From Telmatactis stephensoni (taxonomy: Eukaryota > Cnidaria > Anthozoa > Actiniaria > Isophelliidae), in the NCBI GenBank assembly GCA_029948255.1, contig JALIZF010001940.1, positions 3,409,001 through 3,473,000 of the forward strand: DNA of 64,000 nt, read 5' to 3'. A program made the position numbers and the translations under genes. The notes below the pieces were generated by a model that was not told the DNA's origin, searched no databases, and was given only the letters and a program-made list of their open reading frames with translations. The stretch's first letter is position 1. Each line of letters starts with the position of its first letter. Positions 34,548 through 43,456 of the stretch are shown one piece after another.

Positions 34548-34662
34548 TTCCAGATACGATTACATGAGATTAGGCGTGAATCCCTTTTGGATATCTTGGT
34601 TAACAATGTTACTAGCAGCAAGGAATGAGATGACATTACGAAGACGACAGCGGGACGTAAAT

Positions 34663-35068
34663 CCCGGGGGGGGGGGGGGACTCCGATCGTAAATGGACGG
34701 GGATGCTCGTCGTACCTTTTAGGGGTCAAAATCTTCATTCTGGTACCTTTTAGGGTGTCTCAGACTTAAGTGGACTACCAGAGACCTAGCTGGTACCTTT
34801 TAGGGAGTGTTTTGGGTAAATAACTACCTAAAATAAGCATGAAAGGGACGATTTCGATGATCTGAATTGAATCTTCAAAGGACATCGATAGCAAAGTGTT
34901 TTATTACTTTAATTCTTTATTATTGTTTTCCAATTGGTACCTTTTAGGGGTAGAAATTAACTGTTGCCACTCCCACTCAGGTACCTTTTAGGGGTCATTT
35001 TCAAAATTTCCGACGAGCATCCCCGTCCTCTTATATATAGGAGTCCCCCCCCCCCCCCCCCCCCCGGG
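34663..35068. mobile_element. CCCGGGG...GACTCC element, copy 1 (406 bp)
   Basis: The left end CCCGGGG...GACTCC, then ACGGGGATGCTCGTCG, is inverted at the right end. ACGTAAAT occurs on both sides (34655-34662 and 35069-35076), an 8-bp target duplication. The interior has several GGTACCTTTTAGGG units. Long G and C runs form the ends. It encodes no protein. Eight-base duplications are typical of hAT-type transposition; that assignment is inference. Confidence 0.88.
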
Positions 35069-35993
35069 ACGTAAATACTTTTAAAGGGATGGATTCTAGT
35101 GTTATAGGACGGACGTTTGAAGGCCGGAGTATCGGTATTTCCTTTAATATGGATGGCAAAAGGTAAAGGCAATATATTTTACTTGGAAGTGCGGGGAGTG
35201 GTTGCGCAATTACTTGTTTAATTCCCGCGCATTTTCCGAAAATATTCCGACTTTTCTACTGTTAACAAGCATAGACCTTCGTGTCAGAAGTCATACATGT
35301 TCTGGTGAATACCAATATACCGTGATCTCATAAGCTTCCGTATATTATAGACTTTACATTGTACCGAAATGATTTCCATTCATCTTAAACAACCCCAGGC
35401 ACCCCAGGCAATTATTTAGAGCATGCAGCGCGTATTAACTGATCCTAGCGTGCAAGGCAATGCGAAGCAAATGTAAGGCTCGGGTTCGAATCCTGGAATT
35501 AAAAAAAATCTTTTTTTTTTGCCTTGTTATGTAGTAAATATTATCTTTTTATCTTTTTGTATGCTTTTTTCTGGTTTTGAAGCGTTTTAAGCTGTTCTAA
35601 ATGATTGCCAGCTGTTTATATCAAAAACAATTTGACTGTATATCCGTTGGGATGTAACTACAATAAAGTTGCAATAACTATCATGAGTCTTCATTATGAT
35701 GCAAAAATCCATTAACATAATAGGTATTTATCGTTCTAGTAGCAAAATGAATTATCACAAGACTTATTCATGACTGAACATAATCTGGAGTATGCTTGTT
35801 CAATAACACATTAACCCAGTAGACCCCTTGCACTTGATGACACTTGACGTCAAAGCAGCTCAATTAATCTGGGTGGCAAAACAAAAGTTAAGACTTATGC
35901 TCTCTTGGGCATGAGAATTAAAATTCCAACATGCGGTCTGTTATCACGTGGGTTCAAAGCCTCTATATAATTTCCCTATTTGTGGATGACTAC

Positions 35994-36099
35994 TAGGCTC
36001 AGATTTCAGCCGTCAGGGATTCGTGCGCCCGCGATACTCATCCCCGTGGGGATGAGTATCGCGGGCGCACGAATCCCTGACGGCTGAAATCTGAGCCTA
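35994..36099. mobile_element. Perfect palindromic element, 52-bp arms, in the promoter/leader of dioxygenase copy 2
   Basis: 35994-36045 and 36048-36099 are exact inverses around a two-base loop (GT). GATGACTAC flanks both sides (35985-35993 and 36100-36108). The duplicated promoter at 40321-40345 has the same flanks with no insert. It starts about 30 bases after the TATA box at 35964-35970, so it lies where the transcript should start or in its 5' leader. Perfect arms imply a recent insertion. The 9-bp duplication resembles Mutator-like or foldback elements; this is inference. Confidence 0.93.
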
Positions 36100-36100
36100 G

Positions 36101-37443
36101 ATGACTACCGGCGTACATGCAATACAAATGATTGCTTCCAAAGTTTTCGCTCTTTCGAGCTTAAAAATGTTTCCATTATTCCGACCACTTTGTCAACCTT
36201 CTCGACAAGTTGTATTTGGAATTTCTTTCAAGCTCAGTCGTTGGTATTCTTCAAGTGCCAGCGAGGCCTCGCTGCAAGAAGAAGTAAGCTCACTTGTGAA
36301 TGCAGTTGCTGATAACAAGTGTTTATCTGTTCACTGGGAAGATGGTAACGCTCGATTCCACCATGTTTGGCTACGGCATCACTGTCCATGTCATGAATGT
36401 TTGAATCCAAAAACCAAGCAAAGGACGGTCAATATGGCGCTCATTCCTGACAAAATAAAGCCACAAGAAGTCACTTCACCTCCAACAAGATCAATATCAT
36501 CTGGGGTGATGCTCACTCCACAACTTATGATGAATCTTGGTTGAAAAAGTATGCATACGATGGAGAATTGGGAAAAACGAGTCAAGAAAAGAATTTAGGA
36601 GCCATAGCTGATGAACATGAGATGATTTTATGGGATTGCAATGTCCTCGCTTCCAACCCTGTTCAAGAATTCAATTATTTTGACATCATCAAAGGCGATG
36701 AATATCAGCGAGAAGAGTCGCTGAATTGCCTTTTCCGCCACGGGTTTGTATTTATCAACGAAACCCCTACAGATGAAGAATCATTATTGAAGATTTGCCA
36801 GAAGATTGTTGGTCCTATCAAAGAGACACCAGAGGGTCGGGTTTACGCCATAGAATCTGATAAAGAGCTGATGGACTCGGATTTGTCTCATTTCTTGTCT
36901 CATGGCCATACTGATTTTTCCTTCTGTAGAGACCCTCCTGGAATACAAAGCATGCATTGTATTTATCACTTTGGTTCCGGGGGGATGAGTCTATTGGTGG
37001 ATGCTTTTAATGCAGCTAAAATTCTTTACCAAAAGGATCCAGAGGCCTACAAGATTTTGACAAGCACCAAGGTGCGTTTTGTTAGTAACTACTTTGGAAT
37101 CCAAGGTGTCGGGCCAATTTTGGAGCTCGATCCATTGACTGATGAACTAATAGCAGTTCGTTACAACAATTCACGCCTTGACGACTTTGTGAATATGAAG
37201 CTCAATTTTGATGAAATGGAAAAGTTCTACAATGCTGCAAGATTGTTTGGTTCCATTTTGCGCCGTCCTGAAAATGAGCTGTGGTTCAAGCTGACCCCTG
37301 GAAAAGTCATTCTTATGGATAACCGACGAACTCTTCATGGGCGGTCAGCGGTCCAAGGTCCAAGGAAGCTGATTGGTTGCTATATGTCAGTTGATGACTA
37401 TCTTGGCAAATGGAAGGCCAACAAAATGAATCAGAAATATTGA
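36101..37443 (+). pseudogene. TMLHE: Trimethyllysine dioxygenase-like (copy 2), frame broken by a 1-base deletion
   Basis: The coding region aligns with copies 1 and 3 over its whole length, from MIASKVF (ATG 36128) to the TGA at 37441-37443. One T is missing near 36470 (CAAGAAGTCACTTC here, CAAGAAGTTCACTTC in copy 3). The first frame therefore ends at 36544 after about 139 codons, inside the Zn-binding domain. The remaining frame (from about 36471) is open to the normal end and keeps the Fe ligands GHTDFSF and LHGRS. A 6-base in-frame deletion also removes residues just before HTD. A palindrome in the leader adds a second defect. The intact second frame suggests recent inactivation; a sequencing error at the single base is possible. 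Confidence 0.85.
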
Positions 37444-38398
37444 AAGGCTTCAAAGTTGTCTTGCTTGAGATTTTCAAATCCGCTGACAGTAGGCAAGTGA
37501 TTAATGGAACATGAATTGTGTCATATTTTGCACACCACACAAAAGTACAGAAAAAGTACAGAAACTTTAGGCGTTGACGTCTTATCCTAAATCATCAAAA
37601 TATTTGATTATTTTCCAATTTTGTTTTATCTGTATTGACAATAAAAAGATTCAAATCTGGAACCTTGACAAAAACAAATCCTTGAATCATCAAGGTTCCA
37701 CCGTTTTGTTGATTAATATTTTTGTCATGTTACAAGTTATTGTTCATGATTTATTAAATTTCACAACCATTTAAGATACATTACATAACATTACAATGTA
37801 GTAAAAAATATTAAGTATTCAATGTGCCTAATAACGATTTTCCTATATATTGATATCATTATATTAATTAATGCATTTTTTACAATTTTCAAGTTTTTTA
37901 TAAATTATACTATAGAATAGGTATGCACATGTATACCTATTTTACTTGTAGTCATATCATACAGGTGCATATTTCCATGTACATATATACAATAAATGGA
38001 CTATATGTACGAAGCAAAAGTAATACACTCTCAAATTGTGAGACAGTTGAAGAGACTGTTAAACAAGTTAAATAATAGTCTAAGCGATGTAAAAGGTGTT
38101 GATTAATTTCCGATTCTAAACTGCCAATGACAGCAGCAGCAGCAGCGAATTGAAACCAGTGAATGGGATGAAGTAGATGGGGAATGGGAAGCCAACGAGT
38201 AACGAGAGACGGCAACGAACGTCTTTGATATGTTGAATAAAGGCTTGAAGCACATATTGAAAAGTAACGGGCTGAGACACATCCATGTAATGGGAAACCC
38301 TCATGGATTAAAGTTGTAGATGTAGACAATCACCTTGTAGCACACCACGACCAAAGGTTATGAAGAGAGTAGAGAAATCAGATGCGGTTATCAAAGTT
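37444..38398. other. 3' flank of dioxygenase copy 2
   Basis: The part to about 37735 resembles the 3' flank of copy 1 (for example GTGATTAATGGAACATGAAT). This indicates that the copies share their 3' UTR. CAATAAAAAG at about 37638 could serve as poly(A) signal. A short CAG tract lies at about 38130-38147. No other gene is recognised. Confidence 0.5.
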
Positions 38399-38720
38399 TT
38401 AGATTAAAATTGGCTTCCAACCTTTTGACAATGTGCGTTGAATGTGATCAGCGACGTGATGATAGCTAAGGACGGACTGTATCAAGTTCAGTATGATGAA
38501 CTTCACCAAAAGCATTTTTAAGGTCAAGCAGAGTACAGTGATAACAAGAGAACGTTGTTTGGTGCCAGCTTTGTTAATAATAATGTTAGCCATTTGAGCA
38601 GCATCAGGCATGTTCTAAAGTTCCAGATACGATTACATGAGATTAGGCGTGAATCCCTTTTGGATATCTTGGTTAACAATGTTACTAGCAGCAAGGAATG
38701 AGATGACATTACGAAGACAG
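38399..38720 (-). mobile_element. Decayed reverse-transcriptase fragment of a non-LTR-type retroelement
   Basis: Minus-strand translations from neighbouring frames give pieces such as INKAGTKQRSLVIT and NLIQSVLSYHH. These resemble the palm region of animal retrotransposon reverse transcriptases. Frameshifts and stops occur every few dozen codons. The corresponding region in the other duplicate (34258-34650) is split by the 222-bp foldback element. No endonuclease or full polymerase domain remains. Family assignment is from recall of motif patterns only. Confidence 0.5.
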
Positions 38721-38732
38721 CGGGACGTAAAT

Positions 38733-39030
38733 CCCGGGGGGGGGGGGGGACTCCGATCGTAAATGGACGGGGATGCTCGTCGTACCTTTTAGGGGTCAAA
38801 ATCTTCATTCTGGTACCTTTAGGGTGTCTCGGACTTAAGTGGACTACCAGAGACATAGCTGGTACCTTTTAGGGACTGTTTTTGGGTAAATAACTACCTA
38901 AAATAAGCATGAAAGGGACGATTTCGATGATCTGAATTGAATCTTCAAAGCATATCGATAACAAATGTTTCATTACTTTAATTCTTTATTATTGTTTTGA
39001 ATTGGTACCTTTTAGGGGTAGAAATTAACT
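38733..39030. mobile_element. CCCGGGG...GACTCC element, copy 2 (right end deleted)
   Basis: Shares its left end and GGTACCTTTTAGGG units with 34663-35068. It stops at AGAAATTAACT and continues in TTTGAAGGCCGGAGT, which in the other half lies beyond the element. A deletion has therefore removed the right terminus and about 40 flanking bases. Confidence 0.8.
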
Positions 39031-39306
39031 TTTGAAGGCCGGAGTATCGGTATTTCCTTTAATATTTATGGCAAAAGGCAAAGGCAATATATTTTACTTG
39101 GAAGTGCGGGGAGTGGTTGCGCAATTACTTGTTTAATTCCCGCGCATTTTCCGAAAATATTCCGATTTTTCTACTGTTAACAAGCATAGAACTTCGTGTC
39201 AGAAGTCATACATGTTCTGGTGAATACCAATATACCGTGATCTCATAAGCTTCCGTATATTATAGACTTCACATTGTACCGAAATGATTTCCATTCATCT
39301 CAAACA

Positions 39307-39951
39307 ACCACAGGCACCCCAGGCAATGAGCTTTTATCAGGTATTTTTAAATTCGTAAAACAGAAAAAGAATTACCATAGCTGGAAAAAGCTTGTTAAAA
39401 TTAGCAAGACAGTGAAGTTTGAAGGAATTAAATCCAAAACTCGCGAGAATATGAATTTTTGAAAAGTGTGAATTTGTAAGAAAACCTTTGCTGGTAGGCA
39501 TCTCTTGCCTACCAGCCTCATGGAATGTTTTCATACAAAATTTCGATTTCGGAAAATTCATATCTTCGTGAGTTTGAAAGTTACTTCATTCAAACTTCAC
39601 AGTTTTACTAATTTTAAGTTGCTCTTCCCAGCTTTTTTTTTTTTTCTTTTTTTTTTTTAATACGTTTATTTCACTCTTTCCAGCTATGGTAATTATATTT
39701 CTGTACTGCGACTTTTGGAATTACATGATAAAAGCTCATTATTTAGAGCAGCGCGTATTAACTGATCCTAGCGTGCAAGCCAATGCAAAGCAAATGTAAG
39801 GTTCGGGTTCGAATCCTGCATGGAATAAAAAAAATCTTTTTTTTTTGCCTTGTTATGTAGTAAATATTATCTTTTCATCTTTTTGTATGCTTTTTTCTGG
39901 TTTTGAAGCGTTCTAAGCTGTTCTAAATGATTGCCTGGGGTGCCTGTGACG
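39307..39951. mobile_element. MITE with CACAGGCACCCCAGGCAAT ends, carrying a nested insertion
   Basis: The left CACAGGCACCCCAGGCAAT and right ATTGCCTGGGGTGCCTGTG are exact inverses. Without the nested 410-bp element it is about 235 bases. It contains GGGTTCGAATCCTG, a tRNA B-box-like motif. The other duplicate (about 35394-35615) has lost the right end. Confidence 0.7.
39328..39737. mobile_element. 410-bp foldback element nested in a MITE
   Basis: The ends GAGCTTTTATCA and TGATAAAAGCTC are exact inverses, and weaker inverted homology (AATTACCATAGCTGG) continues inwards. The other duplicate has uninterrupted GGCAATTATTTAG. This defines the insertion and a 2-base AT target duplication. Confidence 0.85.
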
Positions 39952-40118
39952 GAAACAACTAGAACTACAGTATGGCGTATGGCACAGCTGTTTATATCAA
40001 AAACAATTTGACTGTATATCCGTTGGGATGTAATTACAATAAAGTTGCAATAACTAAGTTTATTATTTCAACCATTTATAATTATCTATCATTATATTTT
40101 ATGTACTCAGTGGAAGTT

Positions 40119-40121
40119 GAA

Positions 40122-40168
<47 letters not shown>
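40119..40168. repeat. (AATA)n tail
   Basis: About 12 AAAT/AATA units at the end of a segment absent from the other duplicate. It fits the 3' tail of a small retroelement insertion. Confidence 0.9.
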
Positions 40169-40289
40169 ACCCCTTGCACTTGATGACACTTGACGTCAAA
40201 GCAGCTCAATTAATCTGGGTGGCAAAACAAAAGTTAAGACTTGTGCTCTCTTGGGCATGAGAATTAAAATTCCAACATGCGGTCTGTTA

Positions 40290-40345
40290 TCACGTGATGG
40301 TTCAAAGCCTATATATAATTTCTCTATTTGTGCATGACTACCGGC
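40290..40345 (+). promoter_or_regulatory. Core promoter of dioxygenase copy 3
   Basis: An E-box palindrome TCACGTGA is at 40290-40297 and a strong TATA box (TATATATAAT) starts at 40310. Transcription should begin near 40340. This places the ATG at 40361 (MIASKVF) in the message and leaves out the upstream in-frame ATG at 40334. The same E-box (CACGTG) and TATA are in the other duplicate at 35945-35970. Confidence 0.65.
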
Positions 40346-40360
40346 GTACATGCAATACAA

Positions 40361-41683
40361 ATGATTGCTTCCAAAGTTTTCGCTCTTTCGAGCTTAAAAA
40401 TGTTTCCATTATTCCGACCACTTTGTCAACCTTCTCGACAAGTTGTATTTGGAATTTCTTTCCAACTCAGTCGTTGGTATTCTTCAAGTGCCAGCGAGGC
40501 CTCGCTGCAAGAAGAAGTAAGCTCACTAGTGAATGCAGTTGCTGATAACAAGTGTTTATCTGTTCACTGGGAAAATGGTAACGCTCGATTCCACCACGTT
40601 TGGCTTCGGCATCACTGTCCATGTCAAGAATGTTTGAATCCAAAAACCAAGCAAAGGACGGTCAACATGGCGCTCATTTCTGACAAAATAAAGCCACAAG
40701 AAGTTCACTTCACCTCCAACAAGATCAATATCATCTGGGATGATGCTCACTCCACAACTTATGATGAATCTTGGTTGAAAAAGTATGCATACGATGAAGA
40801 ATTGGGAAAAACGGGTCAAGAAAAGAATTTAGGAGCCATAGCTGATGAACATGAGATGATTTTATGGGATTGCAATGTCCTCGCTTCCAACCCCGTTCAA
40901 GAATTCAGTTATTTTGACATCATCAAAGGCGATGAATATCAGCGAGAAGAGTCGCTGAATTGCCTTTTCCGCCACGGGTTTGTATTTATCAACGAAACCC
41001 CTACAGATGAAGAATCATTATTGAAGATTTGTCAGAAGATTGTCGGTCCTATCAAAGAGACAGGAGAAGGTCGAGTTTATGCGCTAGAATCTGATAAAGA
41101 ACGGAAGGTCTCGGATTTGTCTCATTTCTTCAATGCTTTGGATGGCCATACCGATTATTCCTTCTGTAGAGACCCCCCTGGAATACAAGCCATGCACTGT
41201 ATTCATCACTCTGGTTCCGGGGGGATGAGTTTATTAGTGGATGGGTTTAACGCAGCCAAAACATTTTACCAAGAGGATCCAGAAGCTTACAAGATTTTGG
41301 CAAGAACAAAGGTGCGTTTTGTTTGTGACTACTATTGCATGGAAGCTCACGGGTCAATTTTGGAGCTCGATCCATTGACCAATAAACTAATAGCAGTTCG
41401 TTACAATAATTCACGCCTTGACGACTTTGTGAATATGAAGCTCAGTTTTGATGAAATGGAAAAGTTCTACAATGCTGCAAGATTGTTTGGCTCCATTTTG
41501 CGCCGTCCTGAAAATGAGCTGTGGTTCAAGCTGACTCCTGGAAAAGTCATTCTTATGGATAACCGACGAACTCTTCATGGGCGGTCAGCGGTTCAAGGTG
41601 CAAGGAAGCTGATTGGTTGTTATATGTCAGTTGATGACTATCTTGGCAAATGGAAGGCCAACAAAATGAATCAGAAATATTGA
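40361..41683 (+). CDS. TMLHE: Trimethyllysine dioxygenase-like, mitochondrial (copy 3, intact, intronless)
   Basis: A 440-codon frame, very similar to copy 1. It has a presequence-like N-terminus, a CPCQEC Zn-binding motif, the Fe ligands in GHTDYSF and LHGRS, and a C-terminus ending NQKY. The start was chosen from the TATA position; an in-frame ATG at 40334 would add nine residues. Most of the protein nearly equals copies 1 and 2. A stretch from about codon 235 to 345 differs strongly (GEGRVYALESDKERKVSDL and FVCDYYCMEAHGSILELD against FVSNYFGIQGVGPILELD). This part surrounds the first Fe-binding motif and may alter substrate use, or may come from gene conversion with another paralogue. The role is inferred to be carnitine synthesis in mitochondria. 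Confidence 0.87.
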   Translation: MIASKVFALSSLKMFPLFRPLCQPSRQVVFGISFQLSRWYSSSASEASLQEEVSSLVNAVADNKCLSVHWENGNARFHHVWLRHHCPCQECLNPKTKQRTVNMALISDKIKPQEVHFTSNKINIIWDDAHSTTYDESWLKKYAYDEELGKTGQEKNLGAIADEHEMILWDCNVLASNPVQEFSYFDIIKGDEYQREESLNCLFRHGFVFINETPTDEESLLKICQKIVGPIKETGEGRVYALESDKERKVSDLSHFFNALDGHTDYSFCRDPPGIQAMHCIHHSGSGGMSLLVDGFNAAKTFYQEDPEAYKILARTKVRFVCDYYCMEAHGSILELDPLTNKLIAVRYNNSRLDDFVNMKLSFDEMEKFYNAARLFGSILRRPENELWFKLTPGKVILMDNRRTLHGRSAVQGARKLIGCYMSVDDYLGKWKANKMNQKY

Positions 41684-41755
41684 AAGGCTTCAAAGCTAAG
41701 TAAAACAAGTTGAACTAATATCCTTTAGACAAATACCTTCAAGGAATGTGTTTGT

Positions 41756-42143
41756 CCCGGGGGGGGACTCCTATATATAAGAGAACGGGGATGCTCGTCG
41801 GAAATTTTAAAAATGACCCCTAAAAGGTACTAAAGTCATATCCGGGCCGGGCAATACATGTTTTTACCCAAAAACACTAAATTTAACATTTTGCATATTT
41901 TAGTCAATCAAGCGATCAATCGTGTCTATTTATATACGAACAATTTGATGGTCGTGCAATCCGATCTTTGTTTCCAGTATTTAATCGTTGATGGAGGAAA
42001 AATTCACCCTAAAAGGTACCAGCAAGGTCTCTAGTAGTCCACTAAAGTCTGAGATACCCTAAAAGGTACCAGATCGCTGATTTTGACCCCTAAAAGGTAC
42101 GACGAGCATCCCCGTCCATTTCCGATCGGAGTCCCCCCCGGGG
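41756..42143. mobile_element. CCCGGGG...GACTCC element, copy 3 (opposite orientation)
   Basis: Complete 388-base copy. The left end is CCCGGGGGGGGACTCC, and the right end GGAGTCCCCCCCGGG. GTGTTTGT flanks both sides (41748-41755 and 42144-42151). The inner CCCTAAAAGGTACC units are the inverse of those in 34663-35068. The second independent 8-bp duplication confirms the element's ends. Confidence 0.9.
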
Positions 42144-42285
42144 GTGTTTGTCAGTGTCGCATGCCACTTCTTTGTCAAATCATATTTTTGTGATGCCACA
42201 AGTTATATTAACTAGTTAATGTGAGAAATAGTCATTCAGTATATAAACATGAATTTGTACAAATAGCATGTGCAATATAAAATGT

Positions 42286-42431
42286 TTAGAGTGATCGCAC
42301 TTAACCCGTGAAAAAGTACAAAATCTACTTTGTACTGAAAAGTACAAAATCCTTTGTTTTCCATTGTTTAATAATGCTATTTTACATTATTTAGCTAGTA
42401 CAATTTCACGGATTAAGTGCGATCACTCTAA
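42286..42431. mobile_element. MITE with TTAGAGTGATCGCACTTAA ends
   Basis: The left TTAGAGTGATCGCACTTAA, then CCCGTGAAA, is inverted at the right (TTTCACGGATTAAGTGCGAT, then CACTCTAA), giving 28-base ends with one mismatch. The interior has repeated AAAGTACAAAATC units. Confidence 0.85.
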
Positions 42432-42947
42432 GATCTAGTTGTCTTTACCATTGTTTAATTAGTGCTACTTTTCACAATTTAGTTGGCACTGGTTAATGCT
42501 TTGACTGAATGTACTTAAATGTAAGGTCCCGGATGTAAGGCATAAAAATGTAAAGCATAAAACAGTGCTACGTAAAAAAAACGAGATTAATAGTATCGAT
42601 TAACCAATGTTTTTGTACTAGTTAGTCGTTGTAAAGCCACTAGCTAGTGTGGAGGGAAGGGCTAACCGTAGGAAAAAATGTTTTAAAATTCAGTTACCGG
42701 AAAATAATGTGAAAAATTTTGGTATAGTTGGTTTTCTCTTAGATAAATGTCCACCAAAACAATAATGTCAGGGTTTTGATATATTCGGCCGCGCTCTGTT
42801 TTTATGATGATATTTTGTTCAAATTTTCGTGAAAATTAGTATTTGTCAACTGTAACCAAGCATAAAACCCGTAACATATTCCTTTCTCAGATTAAACAGT
42901 TAAATATATGTTTGAGGGTTGTGGTGAACTTCATAATTTCTTAACTG
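42432..42947. other. Intergenic, nothing recognised
   Basis: AT-rich, no credible exons. Confidence 0.4.
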
Positions 42948-43167
42948 ATTTGCTACTTCAACCCTAAGTTTCTTTACATACTTTTATCTAGCTTTCGGTT
43001 TTTTTCGTGGCCATCGTTTGTTTGTTTGTTGGTTGGTTTTGTTTGTTTTGTTTGTTTGTTTGTTTGTTTGCGTTGTCTTCTTGTAGTTGTTTTCATTTTT
43101 GTCCTTACCCTGACGATGGCCACGAAGACTGAAGGCTAGGTAAAGTTTGTAAAAGTAGCAAATTAAA
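42948..43167. mobile_element. Foldback element with (TTTG)n loop
   Basis: GATTTGCTACTT ... CGTGGCCATCG on the left is inverted on the right as CGATGGCCACGAAGACTGAA, then GGCTAG ... AAGTAGCAAAT. The loop contains a TTTG/TTGG microsatellite. Confidence 0.6.
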
Positions 43168-43194
43168 GAAATTATGATATTTGAATTCCTTTCT

Positions 43195-43250
43195 TTCTTT
43201 CCTACTTTCCTTCCTTCCTTCCTTCCTTCCTTCGTCCTTCCTTCCTTCCT

Positions 43251-43337
<87 letters not shown>

Positions 43338-43358
43338 GTCTGTCTGTCTGTCCTTTTT

Positions 43359-43417
<59 letters not shown>

Positions 43418-43456
43418 GTCTGTCTGTCCTTTTTTCTTTCTTTCTTTCTTTCTTCC
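43195..43456. repeat. (TTCC)n/(TTTC)n microsatellite
   Basis: About 260 bases of TTCC, then TTTC tetramers broken by two TGTC/TTTTTTC blocks. Long Lys/Glu/Arg-rich and Phe/Leu/Ser-rich frames across it are artefacts. Confidence 0.98.

Larger units (their letters stand above)
34258..37455 (+). repeat. Segmental duplication, first half
   Basis: From GAGAACGTTGTTTGGTGCCA to TGAAAGGCTTCAAAG this block is collinear with 38546-41695. It contains the left part of a reverse-transcriptase remnant, element 34663-35068, the dioxygenase promoter and the broken dioxygenase copy. Element insertions and deletions account for most length differences between the halves. Confidence 0.85.
38546..41695 (+). repeat. 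Segmental duplication, second half
   Basis: Collinear with 34258-37455. It lacks the 222-bp element and the palindrome. It has its own 410-bp insertion (39328-39737) and an AATA-tailed segment, and has lost the right end of the CCCGGGG element. It carries the intact dioxygenase copy. Confidence 0.85.

Noticed and set aside
38399..38720. Functional retrotransposon
   Set aside because: Only a short piece of polymerase-like sequence remains, broken by stops and frame changes.
40328..40360. Longer N-terminus for dioxygenase copy 3
   Set aside because: The first codon of that frame is TTG. The ATG at 40334 lies upstream of the transcription start expected from the TATA box at 40310, and copy 1 starts at the MIASK codon.
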